From Comamonadaceae bacterium G21597-S1 (GTDB lineage Bacteria; Pseudomonadota; Gammaproteobacteria; Burkholderiales; Burkholderiaceae_C): a stretch of 64,000 nt of DNA. Below, in pieces: positions 7,358 through 16,335 of the stretch. The position numbers and the translations under genes were made by a program. The notes under the pieces were generated by a model that made no database searches, had not been told where the DNA came from, and saw only the letters and a program-made list of their open reading frames with translations. Position 1 is the stretch's first letter, and every line of letters begins with the position of its first letter. Where the stretch lies: the NCBI GenBank assembly GCA_027214345.1, contig JAPWHR010000011.1:62001-126000 (forward strand), given 5' to 3'.

Positions 7358-8383
7358 TCATTGCACCGCCTCGCCGCTGAGCCGGATGCGGGGATCGAGC
7401 ACCGCCAGCAGGAGGTCCGACACGAACACGCCCATGACCGTCAACAAGGCCAGGAACATCAGGAACGAGCCGGCCAGGTACTGGTCCTGGCTTTGCAGCG
7501 CGTCGAGCAGCATCGGCCCTTCCGTCTGCAGCGACAACACCACCGACACGATGGCCGAGCCGGAGATCACGCTGGGCAGCAGGTTGCCGATGTCGGCGAT
7601 GAACGGGTTCAGGGCCATGCGCAGCGGGTACTTGACCAGCAGCCGGGTCTGGCCCATGCCCTTGGCCCGTGCGGTCACCACGTATTGTTTCTGCAGTTCG
7701 TCGAGCAGATTGGCGCGCAGGCGCCGGATCATGCCGGCCGTGCCCGATGTACCGATCACGATCACCGGGATCCACAGGTGCGACAGCACCGACATGAACT
7801 TGGGCCAGCTCATCGGCTGCTCGAGGTACTGCGGGTCCATCAAGCCGCCGATCGACAGTCCGAACTGCACGTTGGCGAAATACATCAGCACCAGCGCAAG
7901 CAGGAAGTTGGGGGTCGCCAGGCCCAGGTAACCGATGAACGACAGGCCATGATCACCCCAGCTGTACTGGTGGGTCGCCGCATAGAAGCCGATCGGAAAC
8001 GCGACTGCCCAGGTGAACAGGATCACGGAGAAGTTGAGCACGAAGGACAGCAGCAACCGGTCGCCGACCACATCGAGCACCGGCAGGTTGTATTCGAACG
8101 ACCAGCCCCAGTCGCCCTGCAACAGGCCGGAGAAGCCGCGTTCCCCGGGCCAGATGCCGATCCAGGTCGCGTATTGCTCGAGAAAGGGCTTGTCCAGCCC
8201 GAACTGCTGGCGCAGGAACTGCACCTTCTCCAACGCCGCGGCGTCGCCCTGGCTGCGCAGCTCGGCGATCTGGTTGCTCAGGTAGTCGCCCGGCGGCAGC
8301 TGGATGATGACGAAGGTGACGAAGCTGATGACCAGCAAGGTCGGAATCATCAGCAACAGCCGCCGCAGCGTATAGAGCAGCAT
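7358..8383 (-). CDS. Peptide-type ABC importer permease (YejB/DppB-like)
   Basis: The 341-residue permease starts MLLYTLRRLLLMIPTLLVIS, the standard first helix of DppB/YejB proteins, followed by the family-typical VIIQLPPGDYL. About six membrane segments and the EAA loop VVTARAKGMGQTRLLVKYPL are visible. It forms the transmembrane heterodimer with the YejE-like permease encoded next. The start is 4 bp past the stop of the solute-binding protein gene, so the genes are translationally close-coupled. Confidence 0.9.
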   Translation of the reverse strand: MLLYTLRRLLLMIPTLLVISFVTFVIIQLPPGDYLSNQIAELRSQGDAAALEKVQFLRQQFGLDKPFLEQYATWIGIWPGERGFSGLLQGDWGWSFEYNLPVLDVVGDRLLLSFVLNFSVILFTWAVAFPIGFYAATHQYSWGDHGLSFIGYLGLATPNFLLALVLMYFANVQFGLSIGGLMDPQYLEQPMSWPKFMSVLSHLWIPVIVIGTSGTAGMIRRLRANLLDELQKQYVVTARAKGMGQTRLLVKYPLRMALNPFIADIGNLLPSVISGSAIVSVVLSLQTEGPMLLDALQSQDQYLAGSFLMFLALLTVMGVFVSDLLLAVLDPRIRLSGEAVQ

Positions 8384-8387
8384 GGAC

Positions 8388-10331
8388 TCAGTTCCTGCGC
8401 TCGTCGGTGAACCAGAACGTGTCCGGCCGGTAGATGCCCAGCAACGCGCCCGGATCCCAGTTGTACAGGCCCTTCTCGGGCACGTTCTTCAACGCGTTGT
8501 TGACCACCACCGGTTGCATCACGTTGTTGACGATGCCGATCGTGAACTGCTGCTCGGCGTGGATCGTCAGCATGCGGTGCCAGATCTTCGTGCGCTCCTC
8601 GGTGCTGGCGCCGCGCCACGCCTCCCACAGTTTCATCAGCTCGATGGCCTGCGGGAAGTCCGGCGCCTCGCCCGACTTGCCGGCGGTCTCGTAATACTGG
8701 CCGAACTTGGGCCACTGCAGCTGCGCCTGGTCCCTGGGCGCGAGCTCGTCCGGCGCCGTGTCGGCCGTCGGCATGCCGTTGTCCAGCCCCTGCCAGACCG
8801 ACATCATGGCCTCGCCGGAGAACACCCGGTTGCGCAACACGTCGCGCTGCGACGGCTTGCTGAACAGCTTGACGCCGACCTCGCGCCAGTTCTCGCGGAC
8901 CAGTTCGAGCACGTCGGTCTGCTCGGTGCTTTCGCCCGCGGTCTCGACGATGATCTCCAGCGGTCGGCCGTCGGACAGGCGGCGGATGCCGTCCGGACCG
9001 CGCTTGAGCCCGATCTCGTCGAGCAGCCGGTCCGCCGCCTTGCGATCGAACTTGGCCCACAACGTCTGGTATTCCTTCTTGAACAAGGGGCTGTCGGGCA
9101 CGACGGTGTTGTTGCTCTCCGATGCCAGACCGAAATACAGCACCTGGTTGACCTGCGCCCGGTCGATCGCCATCGACAGCGCACGGCGAAACCGCACATC
9201 GCGGAACAGCTGCCGCCAGACCGGATCGGCCACGTTCAGGTTGGGATACAGCGCGATGTGCGATCCCTTGGCGGTACGCCAGAGATAGGTCTTGAAGTTG
9301 TTGGACTTCTCGGCCTTTTTCAGGAAGGTGAAATTGTTGAACTGGATGTCGCGGGCCTGCAGGTCGGATTCGCCGGCACCGGCCTTGGCCGGGATCAGCT
9401 TGCCATCGACCACCGGCATCACGACACGATCGATGTAGGGGAGCTGACGACCGTTCGGGTCGACCCGATGGAAAAACGGATTGCGCACCGAGACGAAACG
9501 ATCGGTCGGCGGCTTGGAGGTGTTGACCCAGGGCTGCAGCGTCGGCAATTTCGGATTGTCGAACTGGTACATGTTGTCTTCGCGATTGTGGATCGCGGCC
9601 CAGCTGCGCTTGCCGGGCTCGGCCTTTTCCGCCTCCACCACCTTGGGCGAATGTTTCTTGTGGAACTGCTTGAGGTAATGGGCCGGACGGTAGATCAGCA
9701 GCGGCGACGCGCCGGCCATCAGGGGCAGGAAATCCGGATTCGGCCTGGACCAGGTGTAGCGCACCGTGGTCTTGTCCGGATATTCGACCTTGGGCGGTTG
9801 CCCGTCGACCAGCAGCGCCGCTGGCGGGCCGGCCGGACTGAGTTCCCTGTCGTTGGCGACGTCTTCCCAGAAATAGCGGAAGTCTTCACTGGTGAACGGT
9901 TTTCCGTCCGACCACTTGTGACCCGGCCGCAACTTGAGCGTGAAGACCCGGTCGTCCTGGACATCGACGTTCTGCAGGATGTCGGGCACCAGCGCCATGT
10001 TGCGGTCGTAACCCACGAGCCGCGCATAGCCGTAGACGACCATCATGCGGACGTCCCGAGCGCGCCCGATCAGCATCGTGAGCGAACCGCCGTGCTGCCC
10101 CGGCTCCAGCGTCTTGCCGTCCATCTCGACGACCAGCGGGTTTTCGGGCAGCCGGGCCCTTACCGGAGGCAACTTCTTGGCTGCGACTTCGTCGCGCAGC
10201 ATGGGTGTCTCCACCAGCGTTGCAGGCAGCGCCGCATGCGCCAGGCAGGTCGTCAAGGCCAGCAGTGCCGGCACCAGGCAGCGCACGGGGAGCTGGCGCG
10301 CGACGCGCAGGCTGTCCGAATAGAGGGTCAT
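8388..10331 (-). CDS. ABC transporter solute-binding protein, SBP_bac_5 family
   Basis: The 647-residue periplasmic protein begins with a signal peptide (hydrophobic [15 protein letters not shown], cleavage likely after AHA near residue 33). It carries SBP_bac_5 features: [19 protein letters not shown], where the lobe-1 segment ends in [12 protein letters not shown], and [20 protein letters not shown] in lobe 2. At 647 residues it is longer than the usual 500-560, closer to YejA-like and oligosaccharide/opine-type members. The ATG overlaps the stop of the ATPase gene by 4 bp (ATGA). It captures ligand for the two downstream permeases; a peptide or other oligomer is likely but unproven. Confidence 0.88.
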   Translation of the reverse strand: MTLYSDSLRVARQLPVRCLVPALLALTTCLAHAALPATLVETPMLRDEVAAKKLPPVRARLPENPLVVEMDGKTLEPGQHGGSLTMLIGRARDVRMMVVYGYARLVGYDRNMALVPDILQNVDVQDDRVFTLKLRPGHKWSDGKPFTSEDFRYFWEDVANDRELSPAGPPAALLVDGQPPKVEYPDKTTVRYTWSRPNPDFLPLMAGASPLLIYRPAHYLKQFHKKHSPKVVEAEKAEPGKRSWAAIHNREDNMYQFDNPKLPTLQPWVNTSKPPTDRFVSVRNPFFHRVDPNGRQLPYIDRVVMPVVDGKLIPAKAGAGESDLQARDIQFNNFTFLKKAEKSNNFKTYLWRTAKGSHIALYPNLNVADPVWRQLFRDVRFRRALSMAIDRAQVNQVLYFGLASESNNTVVPDSPLFKKEYQTLWAKFDRKAADRLLDEIGLKRGPDGIRRLSDGRPLEIIVETAGESTEQTDVLELVRENWREVGVKLFSKPSQRDVLRNRVFSGEAMMSVWQGLDNGMPTADTAPDELAPRDQAQLQWPKFGQYYETAGKSGEAPDFPQAIELMKLWEAWRGASTEERTKIWHRMLTIHAEQQFTIGIVNNVMQPVVVNNALKNVPEKGLYNWDPGALLGIYRPDTFWFTDERRN

Positions 10332-12223
10332 GACTTCAACTCCGAAAAATCGACATCCGCATGGGCGCGGACAAAGTGCTGGTTGCCGACATCGATCATG
10401 CCAACGCGCTGCGATCCGTCAAGGCGATACGGCATCGGCCAGGCCGACGGGATGGAGGCCTTGCCCTCCATCAGTGCGTTGAAGTCGAGCTTGCGGCCCA
10501 GATCGGGGTCCGGTACCGCGGCCAGCAAGGCACGGGTGTAGGGATGCAGCGGACGGTCGAACAGTTCGTCGAACGGGGCGATCTCCACCAGCCGCCCGGC
10601 ACACATGACGGCGATCCGGTCGGCGATGTAATGCACCACCGCCAGGTTGTGCGAGATGAACAGATAGGTCAGGTTGCGCGCCTGGCCCAGGTCCAGCAGC
10701 AGGTTGAGCACCTGGGCCTGCACCGACACGTCCAGCGCCGACACGGGTTCGTCGCAGATCAGCAGGTCCGGGCTGAGCGCCAGGGCACGCGCGATCCCGA
10801 TGCGCTGGCGCTGGCCGCCGGAGAAGCTGTGGGGATAACGCCGCAGGTGCCGCACGTCCAGGCCGACCAGGCCAATCAGCTCCTTGACGCGCTCGAAGCG
10901 CTCGTCGGCGTCGCCGATGCCGTGGATCACCAGCGGTTCGCTGACGATGTCATGGACCGTCATGCGCGGATTGAGCGAACCGAACGGATCCTGGAACACG
11001 AACTGCACCCGTCGACGATATTCAAACAGTTCGGCGCCCTCGAGCTTGAGCACGTCACGCGGCTGGCCACGATCGTTGAAGATGATCTCGCCGCTGTCCG
11101 GCATGCCGGCGCGCAGGATCATCTTGGCCGTGGTGGTCTTGCCGCAGCCGGACTCGCCCACCAGGCCCAGGCATTCGCCGGGCGCCACGTCGAAACTCAC
11201 GTCGTCCACCGCGATCGTCTCGCCACCGGGCTTGGCACCGAAGAACGAGGTCTTGCGGGTATGGAACCGCTTGCACAGGTTGCGCACCGACAACATCGGC
11301 TGCATGGCATCGATCACCCCCGGCGCATGCGCATGCGGCCGGGTCAGGCGACCGCCGCTGCCGACCTGGATCTCGCGGATCGGCGTCAGGCGTTCGCCCG
11401 GCTCCATGTTGAAACGCGGCACCGCGCGCAACAAGGCCTTCAGGTAGGGATGGCGCGGATCTTCGAACACGTCCTCCAAGGTGCCGGCTTCCATGACCTT
11501 GCCGTGGTAGAGCACGACGACCTCGTCGGCCACGTTGGCGACGATGCCCAGGTCGTGGGTGATCATCATCATCGCCATGTGCAGGTCGCGCTGCAGTTGC
11601 TTGATCAGTTGCAGGATCTGCGCCTGGATCGTGACGTCCAGCGCCGTCGTGGGTTCGTCCGCGATCAGCAGGGCCGGCCGGCACACCAGGGCCATCGCGA
11701 TCATCGCGCGCTGACGCAACCCGCCGGACAACTCGAACGGATAGGTGTGCTCCGCGCGCACCGGGTCGGGAAACCCGACCAGGCGGAGCATCTCGACCAC
11801 CGCGGCGCTGCGCTCGGACTTGCCGATGCCCGTCTGGTGCAGTGCCAGTGCCTCGCCGATCTGGCTGCCGATGGTGTGCAGCGGCGACAGCGCCGTCATC
11901 GGCTCCTGGAAGATGATGGAAATCGTGCCGCCGCGGATGGCCCGCATCTGCGGGCTCGCCATGTCCAGCCTGGCGATATCGATCACGGTATCGGGCGCGC
12001 GCGGATCGCGCAATTCGATGGAGCCGTGCTCGATGCGCGCCACCTTGGGCAATATGCCCATGATGGACTGCGCCACGATGGACTTGCCCGACCCCGATTC
12101 ACCGACCAGCGCCATTGTGCGGCCGGCCGGGATCCGGAAAGAGACGCCGTCGACCGCCTTGACCAGGCCCGCGTCGACGTCCAGGTACACCTTCAGGTCC
12201 CTGACCGTTAATACGTTAGACAT
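10328..12223 (-). CDS. Duplicated ABC ATPase for peptide-type importer (YejF-like)
   Basis: The 631-residue protein contains two full, intact ABC ATPase domains. The first has Walker A GESGSGKS near residue 40, signature LSGGLRQR and Walker [13 protein letters not shown]. The second has Walker [11 protein letters not shown], signature FSGGQRQR and Walker [13 protein letters not shown]. Between them is the oligopeptide-transporter linker ([12 protein letters not shown]...PGERLTPI). These two sites supply the ATP hydrolysis for the importer, in contrast to the dead ABC protein encoded later in the same operon. The ATG at 12223 ([11 protein letters not shown]) matches family starts better than upstream in-frame codons. 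It is the first gene of the operon. Confidence 0.9.
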   Translation of the reverse strand: MSNVLTVRDLKVYLDVDAGLVKAVDGVSFRIPAGRTMALVGESGSGKSIVAQSIMGILPKVARIEHGSIELRDPRAPDTVIDIARLDMASPQMRAIRGGTISIIFQEPMTALSPLHTIGSQIGEALALHQTGIGKSERSAAVVEMLRLVGFPDPVRAEHTYPFELSGGLRQRAMIAMALVCRPALLIADEPTTALDVTIQAQILQLIKQLQRDLHMAMMMITHDLGIVANVADEVVVLYHGKVMEAGTLEDVFEDPRHPYLKALLRAVPRFNMEPGERLTPIREIQVGSGGRLTRPHAHAPGVIDAMQPMLSVRNLCKRFHTRKTSFFGAKPGGETIAVDDVSFDVAPGECLGLVGESGCGKTTTAKMILRAGMPDSGEIIFNDRGQPRDVLKLEGAELFEYRRRVQFVFQDPFGSLNPRMTVHDIVSEPLVIHGIGDADERFERVKELIGLVGLDVRHLRRYPHSFSGGQRQRIGIARALALSPDLLICDEPVSALDVSVQAQVLNLLLDLGQARNLTYLFISHNLAVVHYIADRIAVMCAGRLVEIAPFDELFDRPLHPYTRALLAAVPDPDLGRKLDFNALMEGKASIPSAWPMPYRLDGSQRVGMIDVGNQHFVRAHADVDFSELKS

Positions 12224-12414
12224 GTCCAGTTGAGTGTGACACCCGTTGCGTCCGTCCCATCCATGCGTACTTGCGAAAACCAGCTCATCGACACCAGATG
12301 CCGTCTCGTCAAGGCCCATGGGCGCCCGCACCCGCGACAGTCGTCAACGAGTATAGAAGATGGATCTCGCGCGATACCCCGGTATTTGCCCGTGATTGAA
12401 GTCGAAAACAACAA
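12224..12414 (-). promoter_or_regulatory. Leader region of the ABC/cNMP operon
   Basis: This 191-bp gap separates the deacetylase stop from the ATPase start; both genes are on the minus strand. On that strand a TATACT (window 12350-12355) could serve as a -10, but no convincing -35 lies 16-18 bp upstream of it. I see no terminator hairpin with a T-run. Read-through from the glycan operon therefore cannot be excluded. Confidence 0.25.
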
Positions 12415-13185
12415 TCAGGTCGCGCCATCGCACCGGCATCCGAACACGGCTTGCGCGTCCAGCCACTCGACGGCTGCGTGGCTCCGGGTGCGTTCGAACA
12501 ACTGTGCCAGGAATCGCCAGCTGGCCTCGTCGTGCACCAGGTGATGGCTCAGGATCCCGGTGGGTTCGCCCGGGTCGGCCCGCCCTTCGCGGCGGGCCTG
12601 CAGATGGACCGTGGCGGCACGCAAGGCCGGCTCTTCTCCGACGAAGCCACGCGAGCCCCGCCAGTCGATGATGTCCACGTGGGTGTTGACCTGCACCAGC
12701 CCGGATAACGGCGCCCCGGTGGCGCGGGGCCCGAACCGGCTCAGGCCGCGATAACCCGCGCCCGCCAGCTGCTCCAGCAGCGCGACCGAACCGATGCGAT
12801 TCCACGGTGGCACCAGCACCGGCAACGTGACCGGCCCCGCAATCCGCGCACGGGCCAGGCGCAGGCGCTGCAATGCATCGGCCACCGGCTCGGACGCGGG
12901 AAACTCCGTCTTTTTCTCGTCGGCGCCGTTGCGCCGCACATGGTCGGTTCCGTGCTGCAGGATACGGACCCAACGGGCATCCTGCGCCAGCACCGACGCT
13001 TCGACCTCGTGCGCAACCACGGCCAGGGCCAACGGCACCTGCGCGCCGGCCGACAGATCGACCAACCGGTCCAGCGCCGGGTCTGCATGGCAGGCATCAT
13101 CGTCGCGCCACCAGAAATCCACCGTCCGCCCGGCATCGTGCCAGCGTCCGATCTCGTCCAACAACTCCGTCCACACCGATGTCAT
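12415..13185 (-). CDS. Polysaccharide deacetylase-like protein
   Basis: The 256-residue protein has the NodB/CE4-like layout. There is an early acidic motif FWWRDDDACH at residues 24-33, a metal-type HGTDH near 78-82, an aromatic VPPWNR near 125-130, and a later HVDIIDWRG and SHHLVHDE. Enzymes of this superfamily remove acetyl groups from N-acetyl sugars in polysaccharides. No signal peptide or membrane segment is present, so a cytoplasmic or undecaprenyl-intermediate substrate is more likely than a mature cell-wall polymer. It is the last gene of a four-gene operon with two glycosyltransferases and a histidine phosphatase, 10 bp behind the preceding stop. A GGGAG lies just upstream of the ATG. 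Confidence 0.75.
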   Translation of the reverse strand: MTSVWTELLDEIGRWHDAGRTVDFWWRDDDACHADPALDRLVDLSAGAQVPLALAVVAHEVEASVLAQDARWVRILQHGTDHVRRNGADEKKTEFPASEPVADALQRLRLARARIAGPVTLPVLVPPWNRIGSVALLEQLAGAGYRGLSRFGPRATGAPLSGLVQVNTHVDIIDWRGSRGFVGEEPALRAATVHLQARREGRADPGEPTGILSHHLVHDEASWRFLAQLFERTRSHAAVEWLDAQAVFGCRCDGAT

Positions 13186-13195
13186 TGCATCTCCC

Positions 13196-14377
13196 TCATG
13201 CCTTGCGTTGCGACAACCATCCCCGCACCAGCGCGGCGCTCACGTCGGCGCCATCAAAACGCAACGACCCCGGCACCGTCGCTGCCCGGGCGGCCGCGCG
13301 GTCGATCGCCTGCGCCAGCGAGGCCGGCGTCAGCGCGTTCTCCGGCACCATGTCGATCCAGCCGCGTTCGGCCAGCACGCTGGCGCGCAGGGTCTGCTCG
13401 CTCTCGGAACCGCCGGCGAACGGCACCATCACCGCCCGCGCCCCCGCCTGCAGGGTCTCCATCACGGTGTTGTAGCCCGCCTGGCTGACCGAGACGCGGC
13501 AGCGGCGCAGCAACTGCGTGAAGTCGGCCCGATTGCGCTCGACCACGACACCGTCGCCATGCAGTGCGCGTGCCAACGCACCAAGCTGGTCGAACACGGG
13601 GGCGCCGATACCCGCACCTGCCAGCACCCGCCAGCGCTCCGCAGACAACCGGCTCAAACCCCGTGCGCGAACAGCCGTCTCCAGCAATAGCCGTCCGACC
13701 GCCCCGCCACCCGCGGACACCAGTACCTCGCCACGGCCCGGCTGCGCGTCCCCGAGCGCGCCGCCGTCGGGCAAGGGGTCGACCACGTAGCCGGTGTAGT
13801 GCAGGCGCGCGCCCAGTTCCGGCACATGGGTGAACGTGCGCCCGAATGGCACCAGAGATGGGTCCGCATGCACCAGCACATGGTCGAAATAACGATCGAA
13901 CAGCGCCAGCATGCGCTGCTGGCGCTGCGGATCCTTCTGCCCGCCGCCGAGCACGTCCCGTACCGAGGACACGATCAACGGGGGATCTGCCGCCTGCCGG
14001 GCGGCATCCAGCAAGGGCAGCAGTTCGAAGCGCATCTGGCGGCGGCCGAACGGAAACAGCTCGACCAGCAGCAGCTGCGGCTCGGTCTCCCGCAACAAGG
14101 CCAGCAAGGCATCACGCCGCCGCTGGCGGAGGTGTTCGTCGACCGGGCGTCCGGACTCGTCGACCAGGTTCTTGAAACCCAGGTCGGCCGCCGCCACGGG
14201 CGGCAACTGCACCCAGCGCGACAGCGACGGTACCAGGCCGGGTACCGGCAGGCCGCCACTGACCAGCGTCACGTCCAGCCCGGCGCGGCTCATCGCATCG
14301 GACACCAGGATGGCGCGCTTGAGATGGCCGGTGCCCAGCAGATGCTGGACGTAGACCAGGACCGGCGACCGCGTCAT
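13196..14377 (-). CDS. MurG-like glycosyltransferase (predicted, COG4671 type)
   Basis: The 393-residue protein has a GT-B fold signature. The N-terminal VYVQHLLGTGHLKRA carries the Gly-rich acceptor-side loop of GT28/MurG-like enzymes. The C-terminal RVSVSQAGYNTVMETLQAG, then VMVPFAGGSESEQTLRA, matches the nucleotide-sugar binding region. The ATG at 14377 overlaps the preceding stop by 4 bp and gives the conserved N terminus; the reading frame stays open further upstream but without homologous sequence. It probably transfers a sugar from a UDP donor during synthesis of an unidentified glycan. It is related in layout to the 408-residue enzyme encoded at 19489-20715. Confidence 0.82.
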   Translation of the reverse strand: MTRSPVLVYVQHLLGTGHLKRAILVSDAMSRAGLDVTLVSGGLPVPGLVPSLSRWVQLPPVAAADLGFKNLVDESGRPVDEHLRQRRRDALLALLRETEPQLLLVELFPFGRRQMRFELLPLLDAARQAADPPLIVSSVRDVLGGGQKDPQRQQRMLALFDRYFDHVLVHADPSLVPFGRTFTHVPELGARLHYTGYVVDPLPDGGALGDAQPGRGEVLVSAGGGAVGRLLLETAVRARGLSRLSAERWRVLAGAGIGAPVFDQLGALARALHGDGVVVERNRADFTQLLRRCRVSVSQAGYNTVMETLQAGARAVMVPFAGGSESEQTLRASVLAERGWIDMVPENALTPASLAQAIDRAAARAATVPGSLRFDGADVSAALVRGWLSQRKA

Positions 14378-14985
14378 TGGCGCGGGGCCGGATCGGCCTG
14401 TGCGTCCAGAGGCAGATTCAGACGCTGCACCCGTGGCATGCCGTGTGCGTCCAGCGTGAACAGCTGCAGCGCGCTCCAGTCGAGCCGGGCCGGCGGCTTG
14501 CCCAGCATGTCCCAACCAGTGGCCTGCGCGAACACGACGCGCATCACGCCGCGGTGCGTGATCGCCAGCGTCGACGCGCCGGCCGCTGCGCGTTCTCGCA
14601 GCCACGGGTGCACGCGCTGCCAGACCTGGCGCGGACTCTCGCCGTCGGCGGCCATGAAGTCCCAGCCACGCGCCTCGTTCTCGGCCATGGCCTGCCCCAG
14701 TTCGGCACGCAGGTCGACCAGCCGCCGGCCTTCCCATCGGCCCCATGCCATCTCGATCAGGCGTGGCTCGACGGTGGGCACCAAGCGCAGCTGCGCCGCG
14801 GTCTGGGTGCAACGCACCAGCGGGCTGCTGAACACTGCCATGGCGGCACAGGGGTCGGGCACGGCCAGCCGGGTCAGTGCGGCGCGCGCCTGCTCGGTCA
14901 ACCCGATGTCGGTACGGCCCTGCACCTGCTTGTCGCGGCTCCACGGCGTCTCGGCATGGCGCAACAGCGCCAGCGTGACGGTCAT
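14374..14985 (-). CDS. Histidine phosphatase (phosphoglycerate mutase-like)
   Basis: The 203-residue protein starts with the catalytic LLRHAETPW (RHG motif; His near residue 10). It continues with VFSSPLVRCTQTAAQL, the substrate Glu region EMAWGRWEGR and the second catalytic His in LAITHRGVMRV. These are all the residues expected of branch-1 histidine phosphatases such as CobC or GpmB-like proteins. It is overlapped by 4 bp on both sides by glycosyltransferase genes, so it probably dephosphorylates a sugar-phosphate or other intermediate of the same pathway. The start at 14985 is fixed by the catalytic N terminus. Confidence 0.88.
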   Translation of the reverse strand: MTVTLALLRHAETPWSRDKQVQGRTDIGLTEQARAALTRLAVPDPCAAMAVFSSPLVRCTQTAAQLRLVPTVEPRLIEMAWGRWEGRRLVDLRAELGQAMAENEARGWDFMAADGESPRQVWQRVHPWLRERAAAGASTLAITHRGVMRVVFAQATGWDMLGKPPARLDWSALQLFTLDAHGMPRVQRLNLPLDAQADPAPRQ

Positions 14986-16196
14986 GGATGTGTCTCCCGC
15001 CCACCGGCATCGGCGCAGTTGCTGGCGCCGTCGAGGACGGATCCGGCGTCGGCACGGTCCCAGGGTCCGAGCAGCAGCCGCAGACGCGCCCCCGCCTGCG
15101 CCAGGCTGCGTTGTTCGTCGACGAACCGGGCCGCTGCACGCCCCATCGCGGCGCACAGGTCCGCATCCGTCAGCAGCTTGCGCGCACACGCGGCCAGGGG
15201 TGGCGCGGCCGTGGTCTCGGCCAGCAGCCCGGTGACGCCATGCAACACCACGTCCGGCACTCCCCGCGTGGCACACGACACGACCGCCGTTCCGGCCGCC
15301 TGGGCCTCGAGCATCGCCATGCCGTAGGCCTCGTTGACCGCGGGCCAGATGCACAGGTCGGCGGCGGCGTACACGGCCGCCATCCCACGCGCGTCGCAGG
15401 CGCCGAGAAAATGGACCCGGCCGGGCGCCGCATCGGACAGCAGCGCCTCGACCTGGGCGCGCGCCGTGCCGTCACCGGCCACCAACAGTTGCCAGCGCAG
15501 ATCGCGCAACAAGGTCAGGGTCTGTGCCAATACGCCGTAGGAGGCGAGCTTGTCGCCGGGGCGCATCATCGCCGCCACGACCATCCACGGCTGGTCGTCC
15601 GGTAGGGCCCGGGCGGCGCGCAGGTGTGACCGCGCCAGGCCGCGCTTGCGGGCCGCGCGCCGGTACGGAGCCGGATCGAGGAAAGGTGGCAGGCGTTCGA
15701 TCCGGGCCGATGCGGGTGCAGCCCGACGCAGACCGTCGACGTCGTGGGCGGTCGGACACAACAACAGGTCGGCCTGCTGCAAGGCGTCGAGCACGGCTGC
15801 CTCGCCCATGGCCCACGGCCCGGTCAGACGCTTGGAGGCGTGGGATGCTTCGGCAACGACGTACGGCAGATCCAGGGCGGCGCACACCGCCGGCCCCAGC
15901 CAGTCCGGCGCCTTGTAATACAGGTGATAGGTGAACCAGACGTCGGGACGTGTTTCGCGCTCGCCACCATCGCACCAGCGGTCGATCAAGGCACGGGCGG
16001 CATCGTGGCCGGCCTGGCGCAGGGCCTGCTGTCGCGCAAGGTCACCACCACCGTCGAAGCTGCGCAGCTCGGACACCAGTTCGACGCTGTGCCCCGCCAG
16101 CCGCAACGCGTCCATCAACAGCCTCGCCACCCGGCGGTCGCCGGATGCCGTGGGGTGTGTCGGCGCCTTCAGCGGCGCGTAGAAGGCGATGCGCAT
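14982..16196 (-). CDS. Glycosyltransferase family 4 protein
   Basis: The 404-residue GT-B protein begins MRIAFYAPLKAPTHPTASGDRRVARLL, with the Gly-containing acceptor loop. Its C-terminal half has LLVAGDGTARAQVEALL, VHFLGACDARGMAAVYAAADL and the E-x7-E type motif NEAYGMAMLEAQAAGTAVV that binds the nucleotide-sugar donor. It is the first gene of the glycan minus-strand operon and diverges from the asparagine synthase gene across 139 bp. Donor and acceptor are unknown. The start gives the canonical N terminus. Confidence 0.85.
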   Translation of the reverse strand: MRIAFYAPLKAPTHPTASGDRRVARLLMDALRLAGHSVELVSELRSFDGGGDLARQQALRQAGHDAARALIDRWCDGGERETRPDVWFTYHLYYKAPDWLGPAVCAALDLPYVVAEASHASKRLTGPWAMGEAAVLDALQQADLLLCPTAHDVDGLRRAAPASARIERLPPFLDPAPYRRAARKRGLARSHLRAARALPDDQPWMVVAAMMRPGDKLASYGVLAQTLTLLRDLRWQLLVAGDGTARAQVEALLSDAAPGRVHFLGACDARGMAAVYAAADLCIWPAVNEAYGMAMLEAQAAGTAVVSCATRGVPDVVLHGVTGLLAETTAAPPLAACARKLLTDADLCAAMGRAAARFVDEQRSLAQAGARLRLLLGPWDRADAGSVLDGASNCADAGGRETHP

Positions 16197-16335
16197 GCGG
16201 CATTGTAGGAGCCGGCCCACCCGCCGGTGGCCCGTACAATGGCGCCGCCGGAAGCACCCGCGGGCCTCACCGGCCGTCGGCGACTCTCGCTGGCGCGACA
16301 CACCCCCTTCTGCCCCCATCACCGGCGCCCCTCCC

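Noticed and set aside
14378-15166. Upstream extension of the glycosyltransferase at 13196-14377 to a 656-residue frame
   Set aside because: The extra 263 residues are antisense-frame translation of the histidine phosphatase and GT4 genes, Arg/Gly-rich and without family motifs. The conserved N terminus begins at 14377.
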